Source: Bacteroidota bacterium (GTDB lineage Bacteria > Bacteroidota > Bacteroidia > Flavobacteriales > Flavobacteriaceae). Taken from it: a stretch of 12,531 nucleotides of DNA. Each line of letters begins with the position of its first letter. The stretch's first letter is position 1. Location: contig JAEYZX010000132.1 in assembly GCA_023427845.1 (NCBI GenBank), forward strand, positions 1 through 12,531, written 5' to 3'. The notes under the pieces are model-generated. The model did no database searches. It was not told where the DNA came from and saw only the letters and a program-made list of their open reading frames with translations. Positions 1 through 5,530 of the stretch are shown in pieces. Made by a program: the position numbers and the translations under genes.

Positions 1-14
1 CCTCGGGTCTTTTT

Positions 15-46
15 AAAAACCCTTCATGAGAATGAGGGATTTTTTG
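15..46 (+). terminator. Terminator-like hairpin at left edge
   Basis: CCCT (20-23) pairs with AGGG (35-38) and CAT (25-27) with ATG (32-34), with T24 bulged and a GAGA loop. The A-run at 15-19 faces the T-run at 40-45, so the hairpin ends in a U-tract in the plus direction. It would end a plus-strand gene lying before the window. The stem is short and imperfect, so confidence is moderate. Confidence 0.5.
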
Positions 47-180
47 TTTTATACTATTTTAAAAATACCTGAGGGCCACAGGGTGTATTGCACGCAAAGC
101 CGCCAGGGCGCGAAGTTACCGCCTATATTAAATTGGAAAACATTGGATTTGAAGCAAAGCAAACTGGGCGATCTAGAAAT

Positions 181-255
181 CTACTGTCTAAAAGTCTGTT
201 GTCTAAACGTCTGTCGTCTAATAGTCTGTTGTCTAAAAGTCTGTCGTCTGTATTC
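181..255. repeat. 15-bp imperfect tandem repeat, about five copies
   Basis: Five consecutive 15-bp units start at 181, 196, 211, 226 and 241, with consensus CTGTYGTCTAAAAGT. Units two to five alternate T, C, T, C at the Y position. The array therefore also reads as a 30-bp higher-order repeat (196-225 and 226-255) that decays in the last six bases. Each unit carries GTCT twice. It lies between genes and directly precedes the folded element at 265. The spacing is continuous with no unique spacers, so it is not a CRISPR. I recall similar GTCTAAAAGTCT-type strings between Flavobacterium genes, but that is memory and not a search. Confidence 0.8.
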
Positions 256-264
256 TTACTAACC

Positions 265-411
265 GCGTTAGGGATGGAAGCGGCATCCTTTTTTCTAAAA
301 ACCCTTCCAGAGTTCAGAACTCTGAAAGGGTTGAAAAAAGATACAGCGTACAGCCCGACCCGAGCCGGCGGGCGGATCCGGTATGTGGAACACCTGGCGA
401 GGGGAACGCCC
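265..411 (+). ncRNA. Candidate structured RNA or intergenic repeat element
   Basis: Nested complementarity suggests a folded RNA. GCGTT (265-269) can pair with AACGC (405-409), GGG (271-273) with CCC (354-356), and CTTTTTTC (288-295) with GAAAAAAG (333-340). A near-perfect hairpin sits at the top (300-332). The fixed-looking sequence around the stems (GGGATGGAAGCGG at 271, GATACAGCG at 340, GCCCGACC at 353) resembles an intergenic element I remember from many Flavobacterium genomes. It could be the Flavo-1 RNA motif, but I cannot confirm that here. It lies directly upstream of the promoter at 426, so it is probably not the leader of the next gene. The strand is uncertain because the fold works on either strand. 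Confidence 0.45.
300..332. repeat. Near-perfect 16-bp inverted repeat
   Basis: AACCCTT (300-306) and CAGAGTTC (308-315) are mirrored by GAACTCTG (317-324) and AAGGGTT (326-332) around A316. The only mismatch is C307 against A325. A T6 run precedes it (289-294) and an A6 run follows (334-339). These could extend the stem beyond a TAAA bulge at 296-299. The A- and T-runs lie on the wrong sides for a plus-strand intrinsic terminator, so I read it as the variable top stem of the larger element. Confidence 0.8.
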
Positions 412-425
412 AAAAAAAATATAAA

Positions 426-458
426 TTGGATTTTGCAATTGAAAAATTATTATATTTG
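426..458 (+). promoter_or_regulatory. Bacteroidota-type promoter for the small secreted protein
   Basis: TATATTTG (451-458) matches the Bacteroidota -7 consensus TAnnTTTG exactly. A TTG lies 22 bp upstream (426-428), within the TTG-N17-23-TAnnTTTG range I recall for flavobacteria. Transcription would start near 464, about 13 nt before the ATG at 477. This placement argues against using the in-frame TTG at 426 as the start codon. Confidence 0.65.
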
Positions 459-476
459 GATGAAAATCAGGAAATC

Positions 477-752
477 ATGAAAAAAATTATCATCCTCTGC
501 CTCTTTTTTGTAGCGGCTAATGGTTACAGCAAAGCAGTACCGAGCCCTACGGTGTTCTTCAATATTTCCGAGAAAATTCTCGAAGGGGCACATCAATTTG
601 TATTTCCTGATACAAAAGTAACATCGAAACTCCAGCCTAAAAAAGATTCAAAATCAAAAACCCAGGCCGTTTCGAAATCACAAGAGGCATTGGAAACACT
701 TTGGAATCCGCTTACAATCCGCCGCGATGGAATTTGGATTGTGACACAATAA
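477..752 (+). CDS. Small secreted hypothetical protein, 91 aa
   Basis: I do not recognise this protein. It starts with a typical signal peptide: MKK, then a hydrophobic core (IIILCLFFVAA), with cleavage likely near residues 15-20. It should be exported to the periplasm or beyond. There is no lipobox. The only cysteine (C8) lies inside the hydrophobic core. After a hydrophobic stretch (about residues 20-46) comes a Lys/Ser/Gln-rich linker (about 50-68), then a short tail containing ETLWNPL and RRDGIWIV. The ATG at 477 was chosen over an in-frame TTG at 426 because it gives a clean signal peptide and sits just after a good promoter whose -35-like TTG would otherwise be the start codon. A terminator-like hairpin follows at 775, so it is probably transcribed alone. 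No link to the downstream glycosyltransferase can be shown. Confidence 0.7.
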   Translation: MKKIIILCLFFVAANGYSKAVPSPTVFFNISEKILEGAHQFVFPDTKVTSKLQPKKDSKSKTQAVSKSQEALETLWNPLTIRRDGIWIVTQ

Positions 753-764
753 TAAATAGCTTTT
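734..764 (+). promoter_or_regulatory. Possible promoter for the glycosyltransferase
   Basis: TAGCTTTT (757-764) matches TAnnTTTG at all but the last base. A TTG (734-736) lies 20 bp upstream, inside the end of the preceding gene. Transcription would begin near 770 and run through the hairpin at 775-807 before reaching the ATG at 815. The match is imperfect and AT-rich DNA gives such matches easily. Confidence 0.3.
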
Positions 765-774
765 AATTTCTATC

Positions 775-814
775 GGATTGTAATGCGGCTGCGGCTGATT
801 GCAATCCTTTTTTT
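775..814 (+). terminator. Intrinsic terminator abutting the next start codon
   Basis: GGATTGTAAT (775-784) pairs with ATTGCAATCC (798-807), ten pairs with one G-U, around a 13-nt loop (GCGGCTGCGGCTG). T7 follows (808-814). It should end transcription of the small secreted protein. The glycosyltransferase ATG begins at 815, the base after the last T. The hairpin is therefore either a plain terminator with a gene starting at its edge, or a leader attenuator. Confidence 0.75.
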
Positions 815-2047
815 ATGGACAAATCACAAAATGTTTTAATAATTGGCCTCGTTTGGCCCGAGCCTGATTCCTCTGCTGCCGGGCAACGGATGTTACAACT
901 GATTCAAACTTTGCTGAAAGCCGGAATGAAAGTTACTTTCGCAAGTCAGGCGTCCGAATCTGATTATATGTTCGATTTAGCGGCGATTGGGGTCGCAAGG
1001 ATGAAGATTCAAGTTAACGATTCGGATTTCGATGTGTTGGTAAAAGACCTTAATCCGAAAATTGTAATATTCGACCGGTTTGTGATGGAGGAACAGTTCG
1101 GCTGGAGGGTCGCGCAAAACTGTCCCGATACCGTTCGAATACTGGATTCGGAGGACTTACATTTTCTGAGGTTCACACGTGGAAACGCGGTAAAAAAGAG
1201 CCGACCTTTCGATGAGCGTGATTTGCTGACGGAAGACATTACCAAACGCGAAATAGCCAGCATTTTGAGGTGCGATCTAACACTTGTCATTTCGGAAACC
1301 GAAGTTGATCTGTTAGTCCGCATTTTTAAAATCGATGTGGATTTACTGTTTTATCTGCCATTGCTGGTTGAGCGTGTTACTGAAAATTTGAATACGGGTT
1401 TTGACCAAAGGTCTGATTTCGTATTTATCGGCAACTTTCTTCATGATCCGAATGCTGATGCAGTGGATTATTTAAAATCGACAATATGGCCGCTTATCCG
1501 GTTACAGATGCCATGGGCAACGCTGCGCGTGTATGGCGCGTATCCATCAAATAAGGCATTGCAGTATCATAATGGTAAAAAGGGTTTTTTGGTTAAGGGA
1601 AGGGCTGAAAATGCACATGAGGTCATAAAATCCGGACGCGTTTTATTGGCACCTCTGCGATTTGGCGCGGGCTTGAAGGGAAAATTGATCGAATCGATGA
1701 CTTTTGGAACTCCGAGTATTACTACCACTATAGGTGCTGAAGGGATTGCCGGAGAGTTACCATGGAATGGTTTTATTGCGGATGATCCACAAGAGTTTGC
1801 CGACGCTGCCGTGCGGCTCTATAATGACGATATATTGTGGTGCCAAATGCAGCAAAACGGTTACGAAATTGTGAATACCAGATTTTTGCTCAGTAACTTT
1901 AAAATGGAATTATTGTTACGATTGGAGAATCTTTGTAGCGATCTGGAATCGCACCGACGGAAAAACTTTTTAGGCGCAATGCTGCTTCATCATACAATTG
2001 CAAGTACAAAATACATGTCGAAGTGGATAGAAGCGAAAAATAAGTAA
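815..2047 (+). CDS. Glycosyltransferase, GT4-like (GT-B fold), 410 aa
   Basis: Predicted cytoplasmic or membrane-associated enzyme that transfers a sugar from an activated donor onto a glycan or lipid acceptor. The N-terminal Rossmann start NVLIIGLVWPEPDSSAAGQ (about residues 6-24) and the following QLIQTLLKAGMKVTFAS stretch are typical of the GT-B acceptor half. The C-terminal donor half has FVFIGNFLHDPNADAVDYL (about 201-220) and the group-1 nucleotide-sugar region, with R282, G284, G286, K290, E293 and GTP (298-300). The usual EGFG of the E-x7-E motif is replaced by RFGAG with E293 kept, as in some sugar transferases. The start must be 815 because the conserved N-terminal strand begins at residue 6 and the next Met is M25. 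Donor and acceptor cannot be told from sequence. It has no glycan-cluster partners here and points towards pdhC. A basic, weakly amphipathic tail (about 385-410) may contact the membrane. Confidence 0.85.
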   Translation: MDKSQNVLIIGLVWPEPDSSAAGQRMLQLIQTLLKAGMKVTFASQASESDYMFDLAAIGVARMKIQVNDSDFDVLVKDLNPKIVIFDRFVMEEQFGWRVAQNCPDTVRILDSEDLHFLRFTRGNAVKKSRPFDERDLLTEDITKREIASILRCDLTLVISETEVDLLVRIFKIDVDLLFYLPLLVERVTENLNTGFDQRSDFVFIGNFLHDPNADAVDYLKSTIWPLIRLQMPWATLRVYGAYPSNKALQYHNGKKGFLVKGRAENAHEVIKSGRVLLAPLRFGAGLKGKLIESMTFGTPSITTTIGAEGIAGELPWNGFIADDPQEFADAAVRLYNDDILWCQMQQNGYEIVNTRFLLSNFKMELLLRLENLCSDLESHRRKNFLGAMLLHHTIASTKYMSKWIEAKNK

Positions 2048-2063
2048 TCTTTAGCAGGCTTGT

Positions 2064-2111
2064 AAAAAGTTAGCCACGAATCCGCTTATTGATAGGGAAA
2101 CGTGGCTAATT
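2064..2111 (-). terminator. Terminator for pdhC, possibly bidirectional
   Basis: TTAGCCACG (2070-2078) pairs perfectly with CGTGGCTAA (2101-2109), and a G-U and an A-T pair at 2069/2110 and 2068/2111 extend the stem. The loop is 22 nt. Read on the minus strand, the stem is followed by a T-run (complement of A 2064-2068), so it mainly ends the pdhC transcript. In the plus direction only a later TATTTTTA (about 2121-2128) follows, so it may only weakly stop the glycosyltransferase transcript. Confidence 0.65.
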
Positions 2112-2141
2112 GTGGAATAGTATTTTTATAAATGCTGACTC

Positions 2142-3815
2142 TTACGCCAACATGGTCACCGGGTTTTCGAGATACTGACGCAGCGTTTGCAGGAATTGCG
2201 CGCCGGTAGCACCATCGACGGTGCGATGATCACATGCCAATGTTACTTTCATTGTGTTTCCAACTACGATCTGGCCATCGCGTACAACCGGTTTTTCGAC
2301 GATTGCGCCAACAGACAAAATCGCAGAATTGGGCTGGTTGATAATTGATGTGAATTCGGTTATGCCAAACATTCCCAAATTCGACACGGTGAATGTGCTT
2401 CCTTCCATTTCTGCAGGCTGAAGTTTTTTTGATTTTGCGCGGGAAGCAACCTCTTTTACATTGGCGCCGATCTGTGTGAGTTGAAGCTGATCTGCGAATT
2501 TCAATACTGGTACGACCAAGCCGTCTTCAACTGCAACTGCAACTCCTATATTGATGTGGTTGTTGATGATCGTTGCATCGTCTTTCCATTGTGAATTTAC
2601 TTTTGGATGTTTCCGCAGCGCCATCGCGCATGCTTTTATTACCATGTCGTTGAAAGAAACTTTCGTGTCGGGCAGCGTATTGATCGTATTGCGTGATGCC
2701 ATGGCGTTGTCCATCGCAACCTCGATCGTCAGATAGAATACAGGTGCGCTGAACGCCGATTCTGAAAGTCGTTTTGCGATTGTTTTTCGCATTTGTGAAT
2801 TCGGGATCGACTCGGTTGAAACTTCACCAACGGGAACGTATGGCTTGGCAGTTGATTCAGCTTTTGTAGGCTGTGCTTCAACTTTTGCAGGTTCTGCCAT
2901 CTGTGCCGGCTTGTAATTTTCTATATCCGCTTTGACGATCCGGCCGTTTTCGCCCGAACCTTTTACCTGTGAAATATTGATTCCCTTCTCAGCAGCTATT
3001 TTTTTTGCCAGTGGCGATATGAAAATTCTCTTTCCATCTGCGACGGTTTCAACTGGTTCGTCGCTTTTTTCGTCTTCCTTTGAAGCAGCGTCAGGCTTTT
3101 CTTCCGTTGCTTTTTCATCAGATTTAGCACTGCCTTTTTTGTAATTTTCTGCAACTCCTGATATATCGGTTCCTTCAGGGCCAATGATCGCAAGTATGCT
3201 GTCGACTGGTGCGGTCTCGCCTTCCTCAATGCCGATTTGCAGTAACGTGCCTGAATTGAACGACTCGAATTCCATTGTCGCTTTATCGGTTTCGATTTCG
3301 GCTAATATATCGCCTTCTGCTACTTTGTCGCCCACTTTCTTAAGCCATGTCGCCACTGTCCCGGTTGTCATTGTATCGCTTAACCGTGGCATCGTAACGA
3401 CAACGACGCCTTTAGGAAGTTCGGCCGGTTTTCCGTCTTTTTGCGATTCCTTTTTATCTTCAGATGCAGCATTCGATTTGGAATCGTCCGATTTTGGCTG
3501 TTCTTTTTTAGGTTCTTCGGCGGATGAATCTTTTTTAGAAGGATCTTCACCTTTTAGAAGTCCGGAAATATCTTCGCCTTCATCCCCGATAATTGCAAGC
3601 AGTGAATCTACCGGCGCTGATTGTCCGGCTTCAATCCCGATGTGCAAAAGCGTTCCGGAATTGAATGATTCAAATTCCATTGTCGCTTTGTCGGTTTCGA
3701 TTTCAGCCAAAATATCGCCTTCTGTAACTTTATCGCCTACTTTTTTTAACCATGTTGCCACAGTTCCTTCAGTCATTGTGTCGCTTAAGCGGGGCATTTT
3801 GATGATAGTAGCCAT
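2142..3815 (-). CDS. pdhC: Pyruvate dehydrogenase E2, dihydrolipoamide acetyltransferase
   Basis: E2 core of the cytoplasmic pyruvate dehydrogenase complex. It takes the acetyl group from E1 on a swinging lipoyl arm and gives it to CoA. The 557-aa protein has two tandem lipoyl domains (about 1-85 and 138-220), with ETDKA motifs whose lipoylated lysines are K43 and K178. A Lys/Glu/Ser-rich linker separates them (about 88-135). A peripheral-subunit-binding domain follows (about 263-301, RIFISPLAKKIAAEKGI...GENGRI), then an Ala/Pro-rich linker and the catalytic domain (about 335-557). The acyltransferase motif HRTVDG is at 530-535 (catalytic H530, D534). Its ATG lies 4 nt after the pdhA stop, so the two are surely co-transcribed. 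The pyruvate rather than 2-oxoglutarate role follows from pairing with pdhA and from the two lipoyl domains. No E1-beta or E3 gene is beside it. Confidence 0.95.
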   Translation of the reverse strand: MATIIKMPRLSDTMTEGTVATWLKKVGDKVTEGDILAEIETDKATMEFESFNSGTLLHIGIEAGQSAPVDSLLAIIGDEGEDISGLLKGEDPSKKDSSAEEPKKEQPKSDDSKSNAASEDKKESQKDGKPAELPKGVVVVTMPRLSDTMTTGTVATWLKKVGDKVAEGDILAEIETDKATMEFESFNSGTLLQIGIEEGETAPVDSILAIIGPEGTDISGVAENYKKGSAKSDEKATEEKPDAASKEDEKSDEPVETVADGKRIFISPLAKKIAAEKGINISQVKGSGENGRIVKADIENYKPAQMAEPAKVEAQPTKAESTAKPYVPVGEVSTESIPNSQMRKTIAKRLSESAFSAPVFYLTIEVAMDNAMASRNTINTLPDTKVSFNDMVIKACAMALRKHPKVNSQWKDDATIINNHINIGVAVAVEDGLVVPVLKFADQLQLTQIGANVKEVASRAKSKKLQPAEMEGSTFTVSNLGMFGITEFTSIINQPNSAILSVGAIVEKPVVRDGQIVVGNTMKVTLACDHRTVDGATGAQFLQTLRQYLENPVTMLA

Positions 3816-3819
3816 ATGA

Positions 3820-4818
3820 TTAAAGTTTATGAGGGATAAAAGGATAGTTTTCTTGTTCGTAAACCACTTCGTACAATTGCTGTACCTCTGGGAACGGTGA
3901 TTCTTCAGCGAATTTTTCGCACTCGTCTACCAGGTCTTTGACGCGCTGGTCGATAGCTTCGATTTCAGCATCAGTCGCATATTTTTGCTCCTTTATAACA
4001 TCGAGGACCTGCGTAATCGGGTCTATTTTTTTGTACTCCTCCACTTCGTCTTTTGAACGATAAAGTTGTGCATCCGACATCGAGTGGCCTCTGTAACGAT
4101 ACGTTTTCATTTCGAGGAAAGTTGGTCCGTCGCCGCGCCGGGCGCGTTCGATTGCTTCGTCCATAGCTTCCGCCACTTTTACGGGATTCATTCCGTCTAC
4201 CGGTCCGCATGGCATTTCATAACCCAATCCAAGTTTCCAGATATCGGTATGGTTTGCTGTCCGTTCAACCGAAGTTCCCATTGCGTATCCGTTATTTTCA
4301 ACGATAAAGACAACAGGTAATTTCCAAAGCATTGCCATATTGAATGCTTCGTGAAGTGATCCCTGACGTGCTGCACCATCACCGAAGTAAGTTAGGGTTA
4401 CGCCGCCTGTATTGAAATATTTATCGGCAAATGCGATGCCGGCACCAACAGGGATTTGTGCCCCTACGATACCATGTCCGCCATAAAATCCCTTTTCTTT
4501 TGAAAAAATGTGCATCGAACCACCCATACCTTTAGAAGTTCCGGTGACCTTGCCAAGTAATTCTGCCATTACCGCTTTTGGATCAACACCCATTCCAATT
4601 GGCTGAACGTGATTCCGATAGGCCGTAATCATTTTGTCTTTTGACAAGTCCATGCAATGCAAAGCTCCTGCAAGAACCGCTTCCTGACCATTGTATAAGT
4701 GAAGGAAACCTCGTACTTTTTGTTGAATATATAATGCAGCCAGTTTGTCTTCAAATTTTCTCCAAAGCAGCATGTCTTCATACCACTTTAAATAAACTTC
4801 TTTTGTTACTTCTTTCAT
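3820..4818 (-). CDS. pdhA: Pyruvate dehydrogenase E1 component, alpha subunit
   Basis: Thiamine-diphosphate enzyme subunit that, with E1-beta, decarboxylates pyruvate and reductively acetylates the E2 lipoyl arm. The 332-aa length suits the separate alpha chain of alpha2-beta2 E1 enzymes. The TPP/Mg motif begins with GDG (146-148) and ends with NN (175-176), about 30 residues as in the family. Other signatures are YRNHVQPIGMG, GMGGSMH, GGHGIVGAQIPVG and the loop YRGHSMSD, which corresponds to the phosphorylation-loop region of eukaryotic E1-alpha. The ATG at 4818 fits the usual N-terminus. It is first of a two-gene unit with pdhC, has its own predicted promoter about 95 nt upstream, and has a leader with several small hairpins. 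The beta subunit must be encoded elsewhere. Confidence 0.96.
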   Translation of the reverse strand: MKEVTKEVYLKWYEDMLLWRKFEDKLAALYIQQKVRGFLHLYNGQEAVLAGALHCMDLSKDKMITAYRNHVQPIGMGVDPKAVMAELLGKVTGTSKGMGGSMHIFSKEKGFYGGHGIVGAQIPVGAGIAFADKYFNTGGVTLTYFGDGAARQGSLHEAFNMAMLWKLPVVFIVENNGYAMGTSVERTANHTDIWKLGLGYEMPCGPVDGMNPVKVAEAMDEAIERARRGDGPTFLEMKTYRYRGHSMSDAQLYRSKDEVEEYKKIDPITQVLDVIKEQKYATDAEIEAIDQRVKDLVDECEKFAEESPFPEVQQLYEVVYEQENYPFIPHKL

Positions 4819-4840
4819 GTAGTTCTTGGTAATTTTAAAA

Positions 4841-4920
4841 TGATGTTCCGCTAACGGAGCAGTTTTTGTCCACTGCGGATCTGGCAGTGTCGAGGGTCAA
4901 GTCCGTGACAGGCAAAAATA
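4841..4920 (-). promoter_or_regulatory. pdhA promoter and structured 5' leader
   Basis: On the minus strand, TATTTTTG (complement of 4913-4920) matches TAnnTTTG exactly. The nearest upstream TTG is only 14 bp away, so the -33 part is weak. Predicted transcription starts near 4906 and gives a leader of about 88 nt. The leader can form CACTGC/GCAGTG (4871-4876 with 4884-4889, six perfect pairs, 7-nt loop) and TCCG/CGGA (4847-4850 with 4855-4858). A GTCA/TGAC pair (4896-4899 with 4906-4909) lies at the predicted start itself. No known riboswitch is recognisable. Confidence 0.4.
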
Positions 4921-4966
4921 CACAATCCATTTTACAACTAAAATTTATAAATGCAATTTTTAGCAG

Positions 4967-5449
4967 CTACAGGAAGTTTTTGTCGAACATCAGCGGAAGC
5001 AGGTTTTTAAGTGAATCCGATTTATAAACCGGTCCGCTGTCGCCCATAAAATAAATCTCGATTGGAGTTTGCTGTTTTGTTTCATATTCGGCGATTGACT
5101 GCCTGCATGCTCCACAAGGTGGAATAGGGGAAGTGGTGGGCGCAGTGTCTGAAGCAGCTGAAATTGCGATTTGCATTATCTTATTATCCGGATGAACAGC
5201 TCCTGCATGGAACACGGCGACACGTTCGGCACAAAGCCCCGAAGGGTATGCGGCATTTTCCTGGTTGGATCCCAGCACGATCTCGTTATTGTCAAGTCGA
5301 AGTGCAGCGCCAACGCGAAATTTTGAGTAGGGTGCGTATGCCTGCTTTCGAATTGCGGTTGCTTCGTGCATCAGATGTCGCACTTCTGCAGGAAGCTCAT
5401 CAATAGATTCGTAAACTGTGAACGAAGTGGTTATGTCAAGTGTCTTCAT
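4967..5449 (-). CDS. cdd: Cytidine deaminase, 160 aa
   Basis: Pyrimidine-salvage enzyme that deaminates cytidine and deoxycytidine to uridine and deoxyuridine in the cytoplasm. The zinc site is complete: C73 and the catalytic E75 in GLCAER, and C112 and C115 in PPCGAC. This is the three-cysteine type of the small homotetrameric enzymes. Substrate-site sequences AYAPYSKFRVGAAL (about 37-50) and ENAAYPSG are present. The ATG at 5449 (MKTLDITTSF) was chosen. A longer in-frame start at 5527 would translate through the terminator stem at 5470-5505 and add residues the family lacks. A shorter start at M27 would drop a segment that flavobacterial cytidine deaminases normally have. Gene order places it between porV and pdhA, but the strong terminator upstream separates it from porV. 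Confidence 0.95.
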   Translation of the reverse strand: MKTLDITTSFTVYESIDELPAEVRHLMHEATAIRKQAYAPYSKFRVGAALRLDNNEIVLGSNQENAAYPSGLCAERVAVFHAGAVHPDNKIMQIAISAASDTAPTTSPIPPCGACRQSIAEYETKQQTPIEIYFMGDSGPVYKSDSLKNLLPLMFDKNFL

Positions 5450-5450
5450 T

Positions 5451-5481
5451 ATAAATCTAAGTTTTGGAGAAAAAAAATCCA
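5451..5481 (-). promoter_or_regulatory. Possible cdd promoter overlapping the porV terminator
   Basis: On the minus strand, TTG at the end of the terminator stem (complement of 5479-5481) is followed after 20 bp by TAGATTTA (complement of 5451-5458). That matches TAnnTTTG except for the last base. If it is used, transcription would begin at or beside the cdd ATG at 5449, giving a nearly leaderless mRNA. Otherwise cdd depends on read-through. Both ideas are inference. Confidence 0.25.
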
Positions 5482-5505
5482 AATTTCCGATTGGGGAAAT
5501 TTGGA
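5470..5505 (-). terminator. Strong intrinsic terminator after porV
   Basis: On the minus strand an 11-bp perfect stem (TCCAAATTTCC with GGAAATTTGGA; plus-strand arms 5478-5488 and 5495-5505) has a 6-nt loop and is followed at once by T8 (complement of 5470-5477). It lies about 25 nt after the porV stop codon and 20 nt before the cdd start, and so marks the end of the porU-porV unit. Confidence 0.9.
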
Positions 5506-5530
5506 GATTTAAATAGCGTTGGTTCAAACA

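Larger units (their letters stand above)
1..476. other. Gene-free left-edge region with repeats and hairpins
   Basis: No convincing protein-coding gene lies here. Open frames on both strands run across the tandem repeat and hairpins, give low-complexity Ser/Leu/Lys or Cys/Leu/Val translations, and match no family I recognise. In order, the stretch holds a terminator-like hairpin (15-46), a phrase of three 9-bp units beginning ACGCAAAGC (92-118), a 15-bp tandem repeat (181-255), a long folded element (about 265-411) and a promoter (426-458) for the next gene. The first bases (CCTCGGGT followed by CTTTTT) could be the 3' half of a terminator whose other arm lies outside the window. This cannot be confirmed. 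Confidence 0.6.

Noticed and set aside
181..255. Could the repeat be a CRISPR array?
   Set aside because: Units are 15 bp and contiguous with no unique spacers, and there are no cas genes.
123..413. 96-aa minus-strand open frame at the left edge
   Set aside because: It is the complement of the same repeats, giving an Arg/Leu/Asp ladder, with no recognisable family or start signal.
426..476. Longer start (TTG at 426) for the small secreted protein
   Set aside because: The TTG and TATATTTG there form the promoter, and the added residues would bury the signal peptide.
88..480. 130-aa plus-strand open frame at the left edge
   Set aside because: It runs through the tandem repeat and the inverted repeat, the repeat gives a Ser/Leu/Lys ladder, and the frame ends inside the next gene's leader. 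No domain or promoter supports it.
3184..3819. 211-aa open frame antisense to pdhC
   Set aside because: Ser/Pro/Val-rich mirror of the lipoyl domains and linker. It repeats itself because the domains do, and pdhC is unquestionably the real gene.
4938..4963. AT-only inverted repeat after cdd as a terminator
   Set aside because: CTAAAATTT and AATTTTTAG pair imperfectly with no GC and no distinct T-run after the stem, so it is too weak to call.
5450..5527. 26-residue N-terminal extension of cytidine deaminase
   Set aside because: It would be encoded by the terminator stem and T8 tract, and family members start near MKTLDI.
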